DNA of 64,000 bases, from NCBI RefSeq assembly GCF_004137085.1, contig NZ_QYBC01000004.1, positions 62,001-126,000 on the forward strand. The letters run 5' to 3'. Source of the stretch: Lichenibacterium ramalinae. GTDB taxonomy: Bacteria; Pseudomonadota; Alphaproteobacteria; Rhizobiales; Beijerinckiaceae. Positions 8,590 to 18,152 of the stretch are shown here, in pieces (within the stretch, counting starts at the first letter, position 1; the number at the start of each line of letters is the position of its first letter). The translations under genes and the position numbers were made by a program. Below the pieces are notes generated by a model. The model was not told the DNA's origin, did not search any database, and saw nothing but the letters and a program-made list of their open reading frames with translations.

Positions 8590-9092
8590 CGCGCGTCCCC
8601 CAGGCGGACCGGTCGGGCAGCGGGCGGCGACGCCGCCCGCATGGCGTCGGCCCCGCGGCGCACGGCCTTGAGGATCCGCATGTGGGTTCCGCAGCGGCAC
8701 AGGTTGGTCTGCAGCGTCGCGCGGATCTCGGCATCGGAGGCGTCGGGCCGCCGGGCGAGCAGGGCCTCCGCCCTCATGATCATCCCGGGGATGCAGAACC
8801 CGCACTGGGCCGCCTGCTCGTCGATGAAGGCGCGCTGCAGCGGGCCGGGCGCGTCCGCCGTGCCGAGCCCTTCCAGCGTAGTGACGTGCTTGCCGTCGAG
8901 CGCCACCACCGGCACCACGCAGGACATGACGGCTTCGCCCTCGACCACCACCGTGCAGGCGCCGCATTGCCCGAGGCCGCAGCCGTATTTGGCACCGTTG
9001 AGGCCGAGCGCGTCGCGCAGCCAGTAGAGTAGCGGCGTGGTGGGGTCGACCGCCACCTCGTGGGCGGAGCCGTTCACCGTGATGGTGGTCAT
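8586..9092 (-). CDS. [2Fe-2S] subunit of molybdenum hydroxylase
   Basis: A 168-residue small subunit of the CoxS/IorA family that relays electrons from the molybdenum centre. The plant-type ferredoxin domain binds its cluster through Cys38, Cys43, Cys46 and Cys58 (CGLGQCGAC then C). The helical domain binds the second cluster through Cys97, Cys100, Cys132 and Cys134 (CGFC, CRC). No signal peptide is present; in such enzymes the small subunit can be co-exported with the Tat-bearing large subunit. ATG at 9092 overlaps the cytochrome stop (ATGA), and its own stop overlaps the next start (GTGA), so all three genes look translationally coupled. Confidence 0.94.
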   Translation of the reverse strand: MTTITVNGSAHEVAVDPTTPLLYWLRDALGLNGAKYGCGLGQCGACTVVVEGEAVMSCVVPVVALDGKHVTTLEGLGTADAPGPLQRAFIDEQAAQCGFCIPGMIMRAEALLARRPDASDAEIRATLQTNLCRCGTHMRILKAVRRGADAMRAASPPAARPVRLGDAR

Positions 9093-10450
9093 CGTGCGAT
9101 CCTCACCTGGGGGTCGGCCGGAGCGGTGCCGGTCCCGTCGCTCGCCACCAGCGTGGCGTCCCGGGCGCGGACCCGTCGGATGGTTGCGGGAAGGTCCGGC
9201 CAGGCCGGCGCCTTGGCGATGTCGCCGCGCAGGTAGGACAACAGCGCCGCGAGGTCGTCGTCGTCGAGCGCCCCGGCGAAGCCCGGCATGATCGGACCGC
9301 CGGCGCCGACGGGGGCGGCGAGGCCGTGCAGCGTCACGACGACGAGGTTGGTCGGGTCGGGCGCGTGGAGGGCGGTGCTGAGCGCCAGCGCCAGGCCGCC
9401 GTAGGGCAGGGCGCGCCCGGCCTCGTGGCAGGACGCGCAAGCGCCGGCGTAGAGGGCGGCTCCCCGCCCATTCCCGGCCGCCACGGCGACCTGGCTGCCG
9501 GCGCTGGCGGGCGGCAGGCCGGGCTTGGCGGCGGGCGGCGCGGGCTCGGCCCCGCGGCCCATCAGCGACACGAGATAGGTGGCCATGGCCCGCGCATCGG
9601 CCTCGGGCACGCGGCCGAGGTTGGCCGTCACCAGCGCCATGGGGCCGCGCGCCACGCCGTGTTCGGCCTGCCAGCCGTGGCGCAGGTAGAGCGCCATGGC
9701 GTCGACCGTCCAGGGCACGGGGGCCGGCGAGGCGCCGTTCAGCGCATAGGCGGTCCAACCCTCGGCGGCTCCTCCGGCGAGATGCTCGCCGGCCTTCTCC
9801 TCCCCGAGCGGGCCGTGGGGCGTGTGGCAGGCCCCGCAATGGCCCAGGCCCTCGACGAGATAGGCGCCGCGGTTCCAGTCCGGTCCCCGCGCCGGGTCGG
9901 GCGCATAGGTGCCGGGGCGGAAGAACAGGAGGTTCCAGCCCGCCATCACGGCCCGCACGTTCAAGGGAAAGGGCAGGGCGGGCGACGGCACGGCCGAGTC
10001 CGCGGCCTCGCGCGTCATCAGGTAGGCGTAGAGCGCCGCGTCGTCGTCGTCCGTCACCAGCGTGTAATGGTTGTAGGGGAAGGCCGGGTACAGGTTGCGG
10101 CCGTCCCGGTCCACCCCGTCGCGCATCGCCCTGCGGAACGCCGCCTCGGACCAGTGCCCGATGCCGGCCTCGGTGTCCGGCGTGATGTTGCTGGCGTAGA
10201 CGGCTCCGAACGGCGTCTCGACCGGCAGTCCGCCCGCCAGGGGAGGGCGCCCGGGCGCCGAATGGCACCCCGCGCAATTGCCCAGCGCCGCCAGGGTCGC
10301 GCCCCGTTTCACGAGCGCGGGATCGAAGCTCGCCGCCGCCGGGCGCTCCGCGGGGGGCAGGGCCGGATGCCACGCCAAGGCGGCCGCGGCCCCGCCGACC
10401 CCGATCACGACGAGAGCGGCGAGGGAAACGAGCAGGGACCTTCGAGCCAT
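9089..10450 (-). CDS. triheme cytochrome c subunit of membrane dehydrogenase
   Basis: A 453-residue membrane-anchored c-type cytochrome. An N-terminal hydrophobic signal/anchor (about 5-25) is followed by three CXXCH heme sites: CAGCH at 59-63, CGACH at 205-209 and CASCH at 338-342. This domain plan matches the cytochrome subunit of alcohol, gluconate and aldehyde dehydrogenases. As first gene of the operon with the Fe-S and Mo subunits it would pass electrons to ubiquinone or a terminal oxidase in the periplasm. The ATG at 10450 is preferred; an upstream in-frame start would put about 24 extra residues before the signal. Confidence 0.93.
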   Translation of the reverse strand: MARRSLLVSLAALVVIGVGGAAAALAWHPALPPAERPAAASFDPALVKRGATLAALGNCAGCHSAPGRPPLAGGLPVETPFGAVYASNITPDTEAGIGHWSEAAFRRAMRDGVDRDGRNLYPAFPYNHYTLVTDDDDAALYAYLMTREAADSAVPSPALPFPLNVRAVMAGWNLLFFRPGTYAPDPARGPDWNRGAYLVEGLGHCGACHTPHGPLGEEKAGEHLAGGAAEGWTAYALNGASPAPVPWTVDAMALYLRHGWQAEHGVARGPMALVTANLGRVPEADARAMATYLVSLMGRGAEPAPPAAKPGLPPASAGSQVAVAAGNGRGAALYAGACASCHEAGRALPYGGLALALSTALHAPDPTNLVVVTLHGLAAPVGAGGPIMPGFAGALDDDDLAALLSYLRGDIAKAPAWPDLPATIRRVRARDATLVASDGTGTAPADPQVRIAR

Positions 10451-10570
10451 GGCCGGCCTTGTGCTGGGGGCGCGGGCGGCCGCGCCGGCGATAACGGCCG
10501 AGCGCCTATTCCGTTGCGGCACCCCGCCCGTGGAGCGGGCGCCGCTTCGGGCGCCGGGCCGGCCATGGCA

Positions 10571-10610
10571 TTAACCTTCCGTTGACCGTCATCCGTTTAG
10601 GTTCTGTTCT
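10571..10610 (+). promoter_or_regulatory. candidate gapR promoter with CtrA-like box
   Basis: TTAA (10571-10574), seven bases, then TTGA (10582-10585): one mismatch from the CtrA consensus TTAA-N7-TTAA. The second half overlaps TTGACC (10582-10587), a good -35 box. A weak -10 (CTGTTC, 16-base spacer) follows at 10604-10609. The gapR start is at 10638. Confidence 0.38.
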
Positions 10611-10637
10611 CATCGAGCCAGCGAACAGGAGCTGAAC

Positions 10638-10907
10638 ATGAGCGGATCGGTCGGGATCGCCGGGGAGCGCATCCGCTCCTTCATCGAGCGCGTCGAGCAG
10701 ATCGAGGAGGAGCTCAAGGCCCTGAACGAGGGCAAGAAGGAGGTCTTCGCCGAAGCCAAGGGCGAGGGCTTCGACGTCAAGGTCCTGAAGGAGATCCTGA
10801 AGCTCCGCAAGCAGGACAAGGACGAGCGCGACGAGCAGGAATCGCTGCTCGACCTCTACATGCAGGCCATGGAACAGGGCGAGGAGCCGTTGCAGAAGGC
10901 GGCCTGA
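10638..10907 (+). CDS. gapR: nucleoid-associated protein GapR (DUF2312)
   Basis: An 89-residue DUF2312 protein. In Caulobacter, GapR binds overtwisted DNA ahead of replication and transcription and helps the topoisomerases. The sequence is almost wholly helical and charged, with the family core [28 protein letters not shown] interrupted here only for length. The coiled-coil N-terminal half mediates multimerisation. The start ATG follows ACAGGAGC at the right spacing. It stands alone, with a promoter-like region upstream and a GC hairpin downstream. Confidence 0.94.
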   Translation: MSGSVGIAGERIRSFIERVEQIEEELKALNEGKKEVFAEAKGEGFDVKVLKEILKLRKQDKDERDEQESLLDLYMQAMEQGEEPLQKAA

Positions 10908-10920
10908 CCGGAGCGCCGCG

Positions 10921-10960
10921 CCCGCCCCACCCGCCGCGCACGGCGGGATGGGTGGGCGGG
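10921..10960 (+). terminator. GC hairpin after gapR
   Basis: A long imperfect stem with inner arms CCCGCCG / CGGCGGG around CGCA and an outer CCCGC / GCGGG pairing. It begins 13 bases after the gapR stop. No U-tract follows, so its role as terminator is inferred from position and stability. Confidence 0.45.
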
Positions 10961-11034
10961 AATCGTGCGTCGCCTGCCCGAGAAACGGGCGGCGCGCCTT
11001 CCCCAGCTGCGCCGGATCGGCTACCAGCGGGATC

Positions 11035-11964
11035 ATGCAGCCGATCCTGTCGATCACCGACCTCACCAAGACTTACGCGACCGGCTTCAAGGCCCTGAAG
11101 GGCATCAGCCTCGATATCCGCGAGGGCGAGATCTTCGCGTTGCTCGGCCCCAACGGCGCCGGAAAGACGACGCTGATCTCCATCGCCTGCGGCCTGGTGC
11201 GGCCCTCGGGCGGCCGCGTCACCGTGGGCGGCCACGACATCACCGCCGACTACCGGTCCGCCCGCGGCATGATCGGCCTCGTCCCCCAGGAACTCACCAC
11301 CGACGCCTTCGAGACCGTGTGGGACACGGTCACGTTCAGCCGCGGCCTCTTCGGCAAGCGGCGCGACCCGGCCCATATCGAGAAGGTGCTGCGCGACCTG
11401 TCGCTGTGGGACAAGCGCGACGCGACGCTGCGCACGCTGTCGGGCGGCATGAAGCGCCGGGTGCTCATCGCCAAGGCCCTGTCGCACGAGCCGCGCCTGC
11501 TCTTCCTCGACGAGCCCACCGCGGGCGTCGACGTCGAACTGCGGCGCGACATGTGGCGGCTCGTGCGCGCGCTGCGCGACGACGGCGTCACCATGGTGCT
11601 GACGACCCACTACATCGAGGAGGCCGAAGAGATGGCCGACCGCGTCGGCGTGATCCGCGGCGGCGAGCTCATCCTGGTCGAGGAGAAGGCCGCGCTGATG
11701 CGCCAGCTCGGCCGCAAGCGCCTCGTGATCGACCTCGCCGCGCCGGTCCCGGGCCTGCCCGAGACCCTGGCCCGCCATCGGCTGAAGGCTTCGGCCGACG
11801 GCGCGCAGCTATTCTACACCTACGAGGCCGCGGCTGCCGGGGCGCCCGACCTCGGCGGCCTGATGCAGGACCTCGCGGGGGCGGGCGCCGTCGTGCGGGA
11901 CGTGACGACGAGCCAGAACACGCTCGAGGAGATCTTCGTGGACTTGGTGAGCCAGCGCGCATGA
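11035..11964 (+). CDS. ABC transporter ATP-binding protein (ABC-2 exporter)
   Basis: A 309-residue ATPase of the NodI/DrrA class. Walker A GPNGAGKT is at residues 38-45; the signature LSGGMKRR, Walker B LLFLDEP and the switch histidine ([11 protein letters not shown]) follow in order. The C-terminal 75 residues form the extension typical of ABC-2 exporters. It would power export through the permease encoded directly downstream, whose ATG overlaps its stop codon. The exported substrate is unknown; the class includes drugs, lipo-oligosaccharides and polysaccharides. ATG 11035 is chosen because the upstream in-frame codons show no family similarity. Confidence 0.93.
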   Translation: MQPILSITDLTKTYATGFKALKGISLDIREGEIFALLGPNGAGKTTLISIACGLVRPSGGRVTVGGHDITADYRSARGMIGLVPQELTTDAFETVWDTVTFSRGLFGKRRDPAHIEKVLRDLSLWDKRDATLRTLSGGMKRRVLIAKALSHEPRLLFLDEPTAGVDVELRRDMWRLVRALRDDGVTMVLTTHYIEEAEEMADRVGVIRGGELILVEEKAALMRQLGRKRLVIDLAAPVPGLPETLARHRLKASADGAQLFYTYEAAAAGAPDLGGLMQDLAGAGAVVRDVTTSQNTLEEIFVDLVSQRA

Positions 11965-12722
11965 ACATCCACGCCGTCCGGGCGATCTACGGCTTCGAGA
12001 TGGCGCGCACGCTGCGCACCCTCACCCAGAGCATCGTGTCCCCGGTCCTCTCCACCGCGCTGTATTTCGTGGTCTTCGGCGCGGCGCTGGGCTCGCGCAT
12101 CCCGTCGGTCGACGGGGTCAGCTACGGGGCCTTCATCGTGCCCGGCCTCGTCATGCTCTCTCTGCTGACCCAGAGCATCGCCAACGCGTCCTTCGGCATC
12201 TATTTCCCGCGCTTCACCGGCACCATCTACGAGATCCTGTCGGCGCCGATCTCGGCCTTCGAGATCGTGGCGGGCTATGTCGGCGCCGCGGCCTCGAAGT
12301 CGATCGTGCTCGGCCTCATCATCATCGCCACCTCGGCGCTCTTCGTGCCGCTGCATGTCGAGCACCCGGTCTGGATGGTGGCGGCGCTGGTCCTGACCTC
12401 CGTCACCTTCAGCCTGTTCGGCTTCGTCATCGGCATCTGGGCCGACGGCTTCGAGAAGCTGCAGCTCGTCCCGCTGCTCGTCGTGACGCCGCTGACCTTT
12501 CTGGGCGGCAGCTTCTACTCGATCGAGACCCTGCCGGCGCCCTGGCGGCAGATCGCCTATCTCAACCCCGTCGTCTACCTGGTGAACGGGTTCCGCTGGA
12601 GCTTCGTGGGCCGGGCCGACGTGCCGCCCGAGGTCAGCTTCGGCATGACCCTGGCCATCCTGGCGCTCTGCGCGGCATTGATCGCCTGGATCTTCCGCAC
12701 CGGCTACCGGCTGAAGACGTGA
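11961..12722 (+). CDS. ABC-2 type permease
   Basis: A 253-residue inner-membrane permease of the ABC-2/NodJ family with about six hydrophobic helices. The central segment [21 protein letters not shown] is split here by family knowledge into the amphipathic GFEKLQL and the conserved membrane stretch ending LTFLGGSFY. It pairs with the ATPase just upstream (ATGA overlap), giving a two-gene exporter. Its N-terminal half shows the usual cytoplasmic amphipathic start and [12 protein letters not shown] helix. Substrate not predictable. Confidence 0.92.
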   Translation: MNIHAVRAIYGFEMARTLRTLTQSIVSPVLSTALYFVVFGAALGSRIPSVDGVSYGAFIVPGLVMLSLLTQSIANASFGIYFPRFTGTIYEILSAPISAFEIVAGYVGAAASKSIVLGLIIIATSALFVPLHVEHPVWMVAALVLTSVTFSLFGFVIGIWADGFEKLQLVPLLVVTPLTFLGGSFYSIETLPAPWRQIAYLNPVVYLVNGFRWSFVGRADVPPEVSFGMTLAILALCAALIAWIFRTGYRLKT

Positions 12723-12797
12723 CCCGGGACGCCGGACCCGCCGTCTTTCCATCTCTCCTCCGCTGTGGAAGGATGCCGCGACCAGCAGAGGCCGTAG

Positions 12798-13139
12798 ATG
12801 ATGTCAGGTGAAGAAATCGACGCGCTGCGGCATCCGAGGATCGTCGCCTTCCACAAGTTCTTCTCGGAATACCACCTCTTCTTCGAGGTCGGCCGGGAGC
12901 GGTTCCGCGTGGCGATTCGCGTCTACGAGACGGACGACGGGCGTTTCTTCTTCGAGCAGAGCCACTACATCCGCACGCCGGTGCAGGATTCCGCGCATGT
13001 GCTGGGCGCCGAGCGCCATCCGCGCCCTTATCTGGCGCTGACCCACGCGGTCGAATCGATCACCACCTATTACGAGGACGCGGTGAGCAAAGGGCACGAA
13101 CCCCGCACCGACTGGTTCGTGCGCAACGATCTTTACTGA
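12798..13139 (+). CDS. conserved protein of unknown function, 113 residues
   Basis: I do not recognise a named family. The protein is soluble-looking, mixed alpha/beta, rich in aromatic residues and histidine (HPRIVAFHKFFSEYHLFFEV). It has no signal peptide, cysteine pair or obvious catalytic motif. Codon use resembles the neighbours, supporting a real gene. Two adjacent ATGs (12798 and 12801) are possible starts. It lies 75 bases after the ABC permease on the same strand and may or may not share its transcript. Confidence 0.75.
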   Translation: MMSGEEIDALRHPRIVAFHKFFSEYHLFFEVGRERFRVAIRVYETDDGRFFFEQSHYIRTPVQDSAHVLGAERHPRPYLALTHAVESITTYYEDAVSKGHEPRTDWFVRNDLY

Positions 13140-13234
13140 ATATTTCCGATCCGCCGCGGTCTCGACGCTCCCGAAGGAACCCCGGACTGCCCGAAAGACT
13201 TGACCCGCGCTAACACAGGTTGGAGTCATCGATC

Positions 13235-13522
13235 GTGTCACGTTCCATCGTCACCGCATTCGCCGCTGCCCTGGCCCTCGGCGCCGTCGCTCTCGCGGCC
13301 GAGCCCGCCGCCGCCATGCCGGTCGCCGGAGCCTCGGCACTCGAGAGCGCCGCGCCCGTCTCGGGCGTCGAGGATGTCCGCTTCTTCCGCCACCGCGGTT
13401 TCCGTCGCGGCTTCGTGCACCGCGGCTACGGCTTCCGTCGCGGCTACGGCTATCGTCGTGGCTTCGGATATCGCCGCGGCATCCCCGGCCACCCGATCCG
13501 CCGCATCCTCCGCGCGCTCTGA
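13235..13522 (+). CDS. small secreted Arg/Gly/Tyr-rich protein
   Basis: About 95 residues. A clear Sec signal peptide (basic start, hydrophobic AFAAALALGAVALA, then AEPAAA) precedes a mature part made of degenerate repeats such as FRRGF, YGFRRGYG and YRRGFG, strongly basic and aromatic. GTG 13235 is preferred because a GGAG site lies about nine bases upstream; TTG 13220 would add five residues. Similar short secreted Gly/Arg/Tyr proteins are common in Hyphomicrobiales but have no assigned function. Two strong hairpins follow the gene. Confidence 0.72.
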   Translation: MSRSIVTAFAAALALGAVALAAEPAAAMPVAGASALESAAPVSGVEDVRFFRHRGFRRGFVHRGYGFRRGYGYRRGFGYRRGIPGHPIRRILRAL

Positions 13523-13530
13523 TCCAGCGG

Positions 13531-13551
13531 CCCGTCCGGTCGCCGGACGGG
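13531..13551 (+). terminator. first hairpin after the RGY-rich gene
   Basis: CCCGTCCGG and CCGGACGGG form a perfect 9-base stem around TCG, starting eight bases after the stop codon. No T-run follows. It is probably the 3' end structure of the transcript. Confidence 0.5.
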
Positions 13552-13578
13552 ACCCTGCATCGCAAAGCTGAAGGCCAG

Positions 13579-13614
13579 AGCGCCGCCCGGGCCTGAAATG
13601 GCCCGGGCGGCGCT
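13579..13614. terminator. second, 15-bp hairpin between convergent genes
   Basis: A perfect 15-base stem with arms 13579-13593 and 13600-13614 around TGAAAT, followed by TTA. This is the strongest hairpin between the secreted-protein gene and the convergent puuE-uraD gene. Confidence 0.65.
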
Positions 13615-13699
13615 TTATCGCGTGCGGTCGGTCGTCGGGCCCCGGACACGCCCCCGCCCTCTGGGCTAAACCCGTGTCATCGCGGATCGCCGTCGAACC

Positions 13700-15124
13700 T
13701 CAAGGCTCGGCGGGGAGGCGATCCTCGAGGCGCAGCAGCGCGATCCGCTCGACTTCGGCGAGCGCGCGGGCGAACTCGGCCTCGGAACTGTTCTCCAGGC
13801 GTGCCACGAAGGCCGCCAGGATGTCGTCCTTGCTCCGGCCCCGGACCGCCATGATGAATGGGAAGCCGAACCGCGCCCGATAGGCCGTGTTGAGGTCGGT
13901 GAACCTAGCCATCTCGTCGACCGACAGGCGGTCCAGGCCCGCGCCGGCCTGCTCGCCCGCCGAATCGGCCGTCAGCGATCCGGCGAGGGCCAGCCGCCCG
14001 GCGAGATCGGGATGGGCGTCGAGCAGGGCCCGCTTGGCACCGGCGTCGAGGTCGCGGACCGCGGCGACCATCGCCGCATGCAGTCCCGCGGCAGTGTCCT
14101 GCGCCGCCGTGAAGCCCCGGCGGTGGGCCGTGCGGGCGACCTCCGGCGTGTGTTCGAAGACGTCGCCGAAGCCTTCGACGAAGAGCGCTTCACCCATGCG
14201 GCTCGGCCGATAGCCGCCGGCCGGCGGGTGATGGCGGATCCAGTGGCGGGCGATGTCGACCCGTCGCGCCACCCAGACGCGGTCGTGCGCCGTGACGTAG
14301 TCGAGGAAGCGCGCCAGCGCGGCGGCCCGGCCCGGCCGGCCGACGAGCCGGCAGTGAAGCCCGACCGACAGCATCTTGGGCGCCGTCTCGCCTTCGGCGT
14401 AGAGCGTGTCGAAGGAGTCCTTCAGGTAGGCGAAGAACTGGTCGCCGCTGTTGAACCCCTGCGGTGTCGCGAACCGCATGTCGTTGGCGTCGAGCGTGTA
14501 GGGGACGACGAGCTGCGGCCCGCGCGCCCCGTCGATCCAATACGGGAGATCGTCGGCGTAAGCGTCCGAAAGATAGAGGAAACCGCCCTCCTGGCAGCCG
14601 AGCGACAGCGTGTTGATCGAGCTGCGCCCCTGGTAGAGGCCCAGCGGCCGCGCGCCGGTGAGCTCCGTCTGGATGCGGACCGCCGCGTCGATGTCGGCGC
14701 GCTCCGCTTCGGGGGCGTGGTCGCGGTAGTCGATCCATTTCAGGCCGTGGGATGCGATCTCCCATCCGGCGCGCTGCATCGACGGCACGATGCCGGGGTA
14801 GCGCTGGAGCGCCGACGCGACGGCATAGACCGTCACGGGAAGGCCGCGCTCGGAGAACATCCGGTGCAGGCGCCAGTAGCCGGCGCGCGAGCCGTATTCG
14901 TAGATCGACTCCATGTTGGCGTGGCGCATCCCCGGCCAAGGCTGCGCCCCGACGATCTCCGACAGGAAGGCCTCGGACGCGGCATCCCCGTGCAGGACGT
15001 TGTTCTCGCCGCCCTCCTCGTAGTTGATGACGAACTGCACGCAGACCCGCGCGTCGGCGGGCCAGCGGGGGTGGGGCGGATGCTCGCCGTAGCCGACGAG
15101 GTCGCGCGGATAGGCGTCTGGCAC
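13700..15124 (-). CDS. allantoinase PuuE fused to OHCU decarboxylase UraD
   Basis: A 474-residue bifunctional enzyme of urate breakdown. Residues about 1-305 are the PuuE-type, polysaccharide-deacetylase-fold allantoinase (YPRDLVGYGEHPP start, QFVINYEEGGE, SHGLKW). Residues about 315-474 are UraD, the 2-oxo-4-hydroxy-4-carboxy-5-ureidoimidazoline decarboxylase, ending RFGFPFIMAVRGRSKDDIL and a short helix. It would make S-allantoin and then open its ring to allantoate in the cytoplasm. GTG 15124 lies five bases after the uraH stop. Such fusions are known in rhizobia; the order of steps fits the upstream uraH. Confidence 0.9.
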   Translation of the reverse strand: MPDAYPRDLVGYGEHPPHPRWPADARVCVQFVINYEEGGENNVLHGDAASEAFLSEIVGAQPWPGMRHANMESIYEYGSRAGYWRLHRMFSERGLPVTVYAVASALQRYPGIVPSMQRAGWEIASHGLKWIDYRDHAPEAERADIDAAVRIQTELTGARPLGLYQGRSSINTLSLGCQEGGFLYLSDAYADDLPYWIDGARGPQLVVPYTLDANDMRFATPQGFNSGDQFFAYLKDSFDTLYAEGETAPKMLSVGLHCRLVGRPGRAAALARFLDYVTAHDRVWVARRVDIARHWIRHHPPAGGYRPSRMGEALFVEGFGDVFEHTPEVARTAHRRGFTAAQDTAAGLHAAMVAAVRDLDAGAKRALLDAHPDLAGRLALAGSLTADSAGEQAGAGLDRLSVDEMARFTDLNTAYRARFGFPFIMAVRGRSKDDILAAFVARLENSSEAEFARALAEVERIALLRLEDRLPAEP

Positions 15125-15129
15125 GGTGC

Positions 15130-15477
15130 TCAGGATCCCCGGTAGGTGGAATAGCTCCAGGGCGAGACCAGGAGCGGGACGTGGTAGTGGCCGTCGGCCT
15201 CCGCCAGCGTGACGCGCAGCGGGACCGTGTCGAGGAAGGGTGCGCCGGGCGCGACGTCGTCGAAATAGCGGCCGACCGCGAAGGTCAGCTCGTAGGTGCC
15301 CGGCACGAAGGCGGGGCCGGCCAGCAGGGGAGCGTCGGTGCGGCCGTCGGCGTTGGTGACGGCCTCGGCGACGGCGATGCGGGCACCGTCCGCGGCGAGG
15401 CGGTGCAGCGTCACCGGCACGCCCGCGGCGGGCCGGCCCCGGGCCGTGTCCAGCACATGCGTCGACAGTCTTCCCAT
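15130..15477 (-). CDS. uraH: 5-hydroxyisourate hydrolase (UraH)
   Basis: A 115-residue transthyretin-like enzyme that hydrolyses 5-hydroxyisourate to OHCU after urate oxidation. The diagnostic N-terminal [14 protein letters not shown] and C-terminal YRGS signatures are both present, with the [19 protein letters not shown] end intact. The length matches the family. ATG 15477 is chosen; upstream codons are non-family. It is followed at five bases by the puuE-uraD fusion. No urate oxidase gene is visible in the window. Confidence 0.95.
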   Translation of the reverse strand: MGRLSTHVLDTARGRPAAGVPVTLHRLAADGARIAVAEAVTNADGRTDAPLLAGPAFVPGTYELTFAVGRYFDDVAPGAPFLDTVPLRVTLAEADGHYHVPLLVSPWSYSTYRGS

Positions 15478-15580
15478 GGCGCGGCACTCCCCCGGCGGGC
15501 ATCGACGCCGCGCCGCCGCCACGATAGGGCGGGCGCCGCGGGGTGAGAAGGGCGGGCGAGCCGCCTCCCGGTGCCGGGCT

Positions 15581-16069
15581 TCACGGCTCCTTGAAGCCGT
15601 AGTCCGGCACGCCGTCCTCGTTGCCGTAGTATTTGTAGGGCAGGAACTTGCCCGACATGCCGAGCTTCACCCGATCCCCCTTGGGGTTGGGCTCGCGCTC
15701 CATCGTCATCTCGAAGTCGATGGCCGACATGATGCCGTCGCCGAAATCCTCCTGGATCAGTTCCTTGAAGGTGGTGCCGTAGACCATGATGAGTTCGTAG
15801 AAGCGATAGATCAGCGGGTCCGTGGGCGGCAGCTGCGGGATCGAGCCGCGGTAGGGCGCCTCGTTCAGCATGCGCTCCTCGGCGGGGGTGAGGCCGAAGA
15901 GTTCGGCCGCCCTGCGCGCCTGGGCCTTCGGCAGCTTCATCTGCCCCATGCAGGCGGCCGTGATGAGGATCGGCGACAGGCCGCCGATCTCGGCCTGGAT
16001 GTGTTTCCACGTCCACCCGTTCTCGCGCTTGATGTCGAGCAGCTTCTCGGTGAGGTCTTCGCGCTTCAC
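15581..16069 (-). CDS. cynS: cyanate hydratase (cyanase)
   Basis: Converts cyanate and bicarbonate to ammonia and carbon dioxide. The 162 residues match the usual 156. The N-terminal helical DNA-binding-like domain (about 1-80) precedes the catalytic domain. The catalytic residues are visible by comparison with E. coli: Arg89 and Glu92 in IYRFYELI, and Ser115 in DGIMSAIDF. The start is GTG 16069 after a GGGAG ribosome-binding site. It follows accC on the same strand at 68 bases, an unusual neighbour, and precedes the urate genes, suggesting a nitrogen-scavenging role. Confidence 0.96.
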   Translation of the reverse strand: MKREDLTEKLLDIKRENGWTWKHIQAEIGGLSPILITAACMGQMKLPKAQARRAAELFGLTPAEERMLNEAPYRGSIPQLPPTDPLIYRFYELIMVYGTTFKELIQEDFGDGIMSAIDFEMTMEREPNPKGDRVKLGMSGKFLPYKYYGNEDGVPDYGFKEP

Positions 16070-16137
16070 AAATGTCTCCCTCGGCGGCGTCGTCGACCGC
16101 CGGGGATGCAGCAGGCAACCTCCGTGCCAGCCGGCCG

Positions 16138-17484
<1,347 letters not shown>

Positions 17485-17491
17485 GCGCCCG

Positions 17492-18016
17492 TCACTCGAT
17501 CACGAGCAGGGGCTGGCCATATTCGACCGGCTGGCCATCGTCGACCAGCACCGCCGAGATCGTGCCGGCGCGGGGCGCCACGATCTCGTTGAAGGTCTTC
17601 ATGGCCTCGACCAGCAGGATCTTGTCGCCGGCCTTGACGGTGCTGCCGACCTCGACGAAGGCCTTCGCCTCCGGGCTGGCCCGGCGATACACCGTGCCGA
17701 CCATCGGCGACTTCACGGCGCCGGGATGCTCGGCGGCCGGGATCGCGGGCGCGGCGGCGGCGGCGGCCGGCATGGCGGCGGCGACCAGCATGGGCGTGGT
17801 CACCTGGGGGGCAGGGGCGTGGCTCGTCGCGGTGTGACGGACCAGCTTGATGCGCAGGTCGCCCTTCTCGATCTCCATCTCGGCGAGGTCGCTGTCCGAG
17901 ATGAGGGTGGCCAGGGTTCGCAGCAGGTCGGCGTCGATGGCCGGTGCGGCCGTGCCGGCGGGCGTCGGTCTGGTCCCCTTGGGGCGCGTCCGCAGGCCGT
18001 TTCGGATCATGGGCAT
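17492..18016 (-). CDS. accB: acetyl-CoA carboxylase, biotin carboxyl carrier protein
   Basis: A 174-residue biotin carrier of acetyl-CoA carboxylase. The C-terminal biotinyl domain carries Lys140 in VEAMKTFNE, the site modified by biotin ligase; a mobile Ala/Pro linker precedes it. The N-terminal region ([19 protein letters not shown]) is typical. ATG at 18016 is chosen; a second ATG at 18010 is possible. It is followed at seven bases by accC. Confidence 0.96.
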   Translation of the reverse strand: MPMIRNGLRTRPKGTRPTPAGTAAPAIDADLLRTLATLISDSDLAEMEIEKGDLRIKLVRHTATSHAPAPQVTTPMLVAAAMPAAAAAAPAIPAAEHPGAVKSPMVGTVYRRASPEAKAFVEVGSTVKAGDKILLVEAMKTFNEIVAPRAGTISAVLVDDGQPVEYGQPLLVIE

Positions 18017-18101
18017 ATCTGTCTTCTGGTCAGGGAGGCACGGGCGGACGAGCCCGACGGGTGCGGAGCGGCGACACCGCCGCGTGCCGGTTCGAAGTCC
18101 T

Positions 18102-18129
18102 CTTAAAGAGTCGAGGCCGACAAAGCCAA
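18102..18129 (-). promoter_or_regulatory. candidate accBC promoter
   Basis: On the minus strand TTGGCT (18129-18124) is followed by a 16-base spacer and TTTAAG (18107-18102). The latter lies in a near-palindrome CTCTTTAAGAG. The accB start is 86 bases downstream. Sequence-only inference. Confidence 0.33.
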
Positions 18130-18152
18130 TGGCCGCCGGCCCGACGCGAGCG

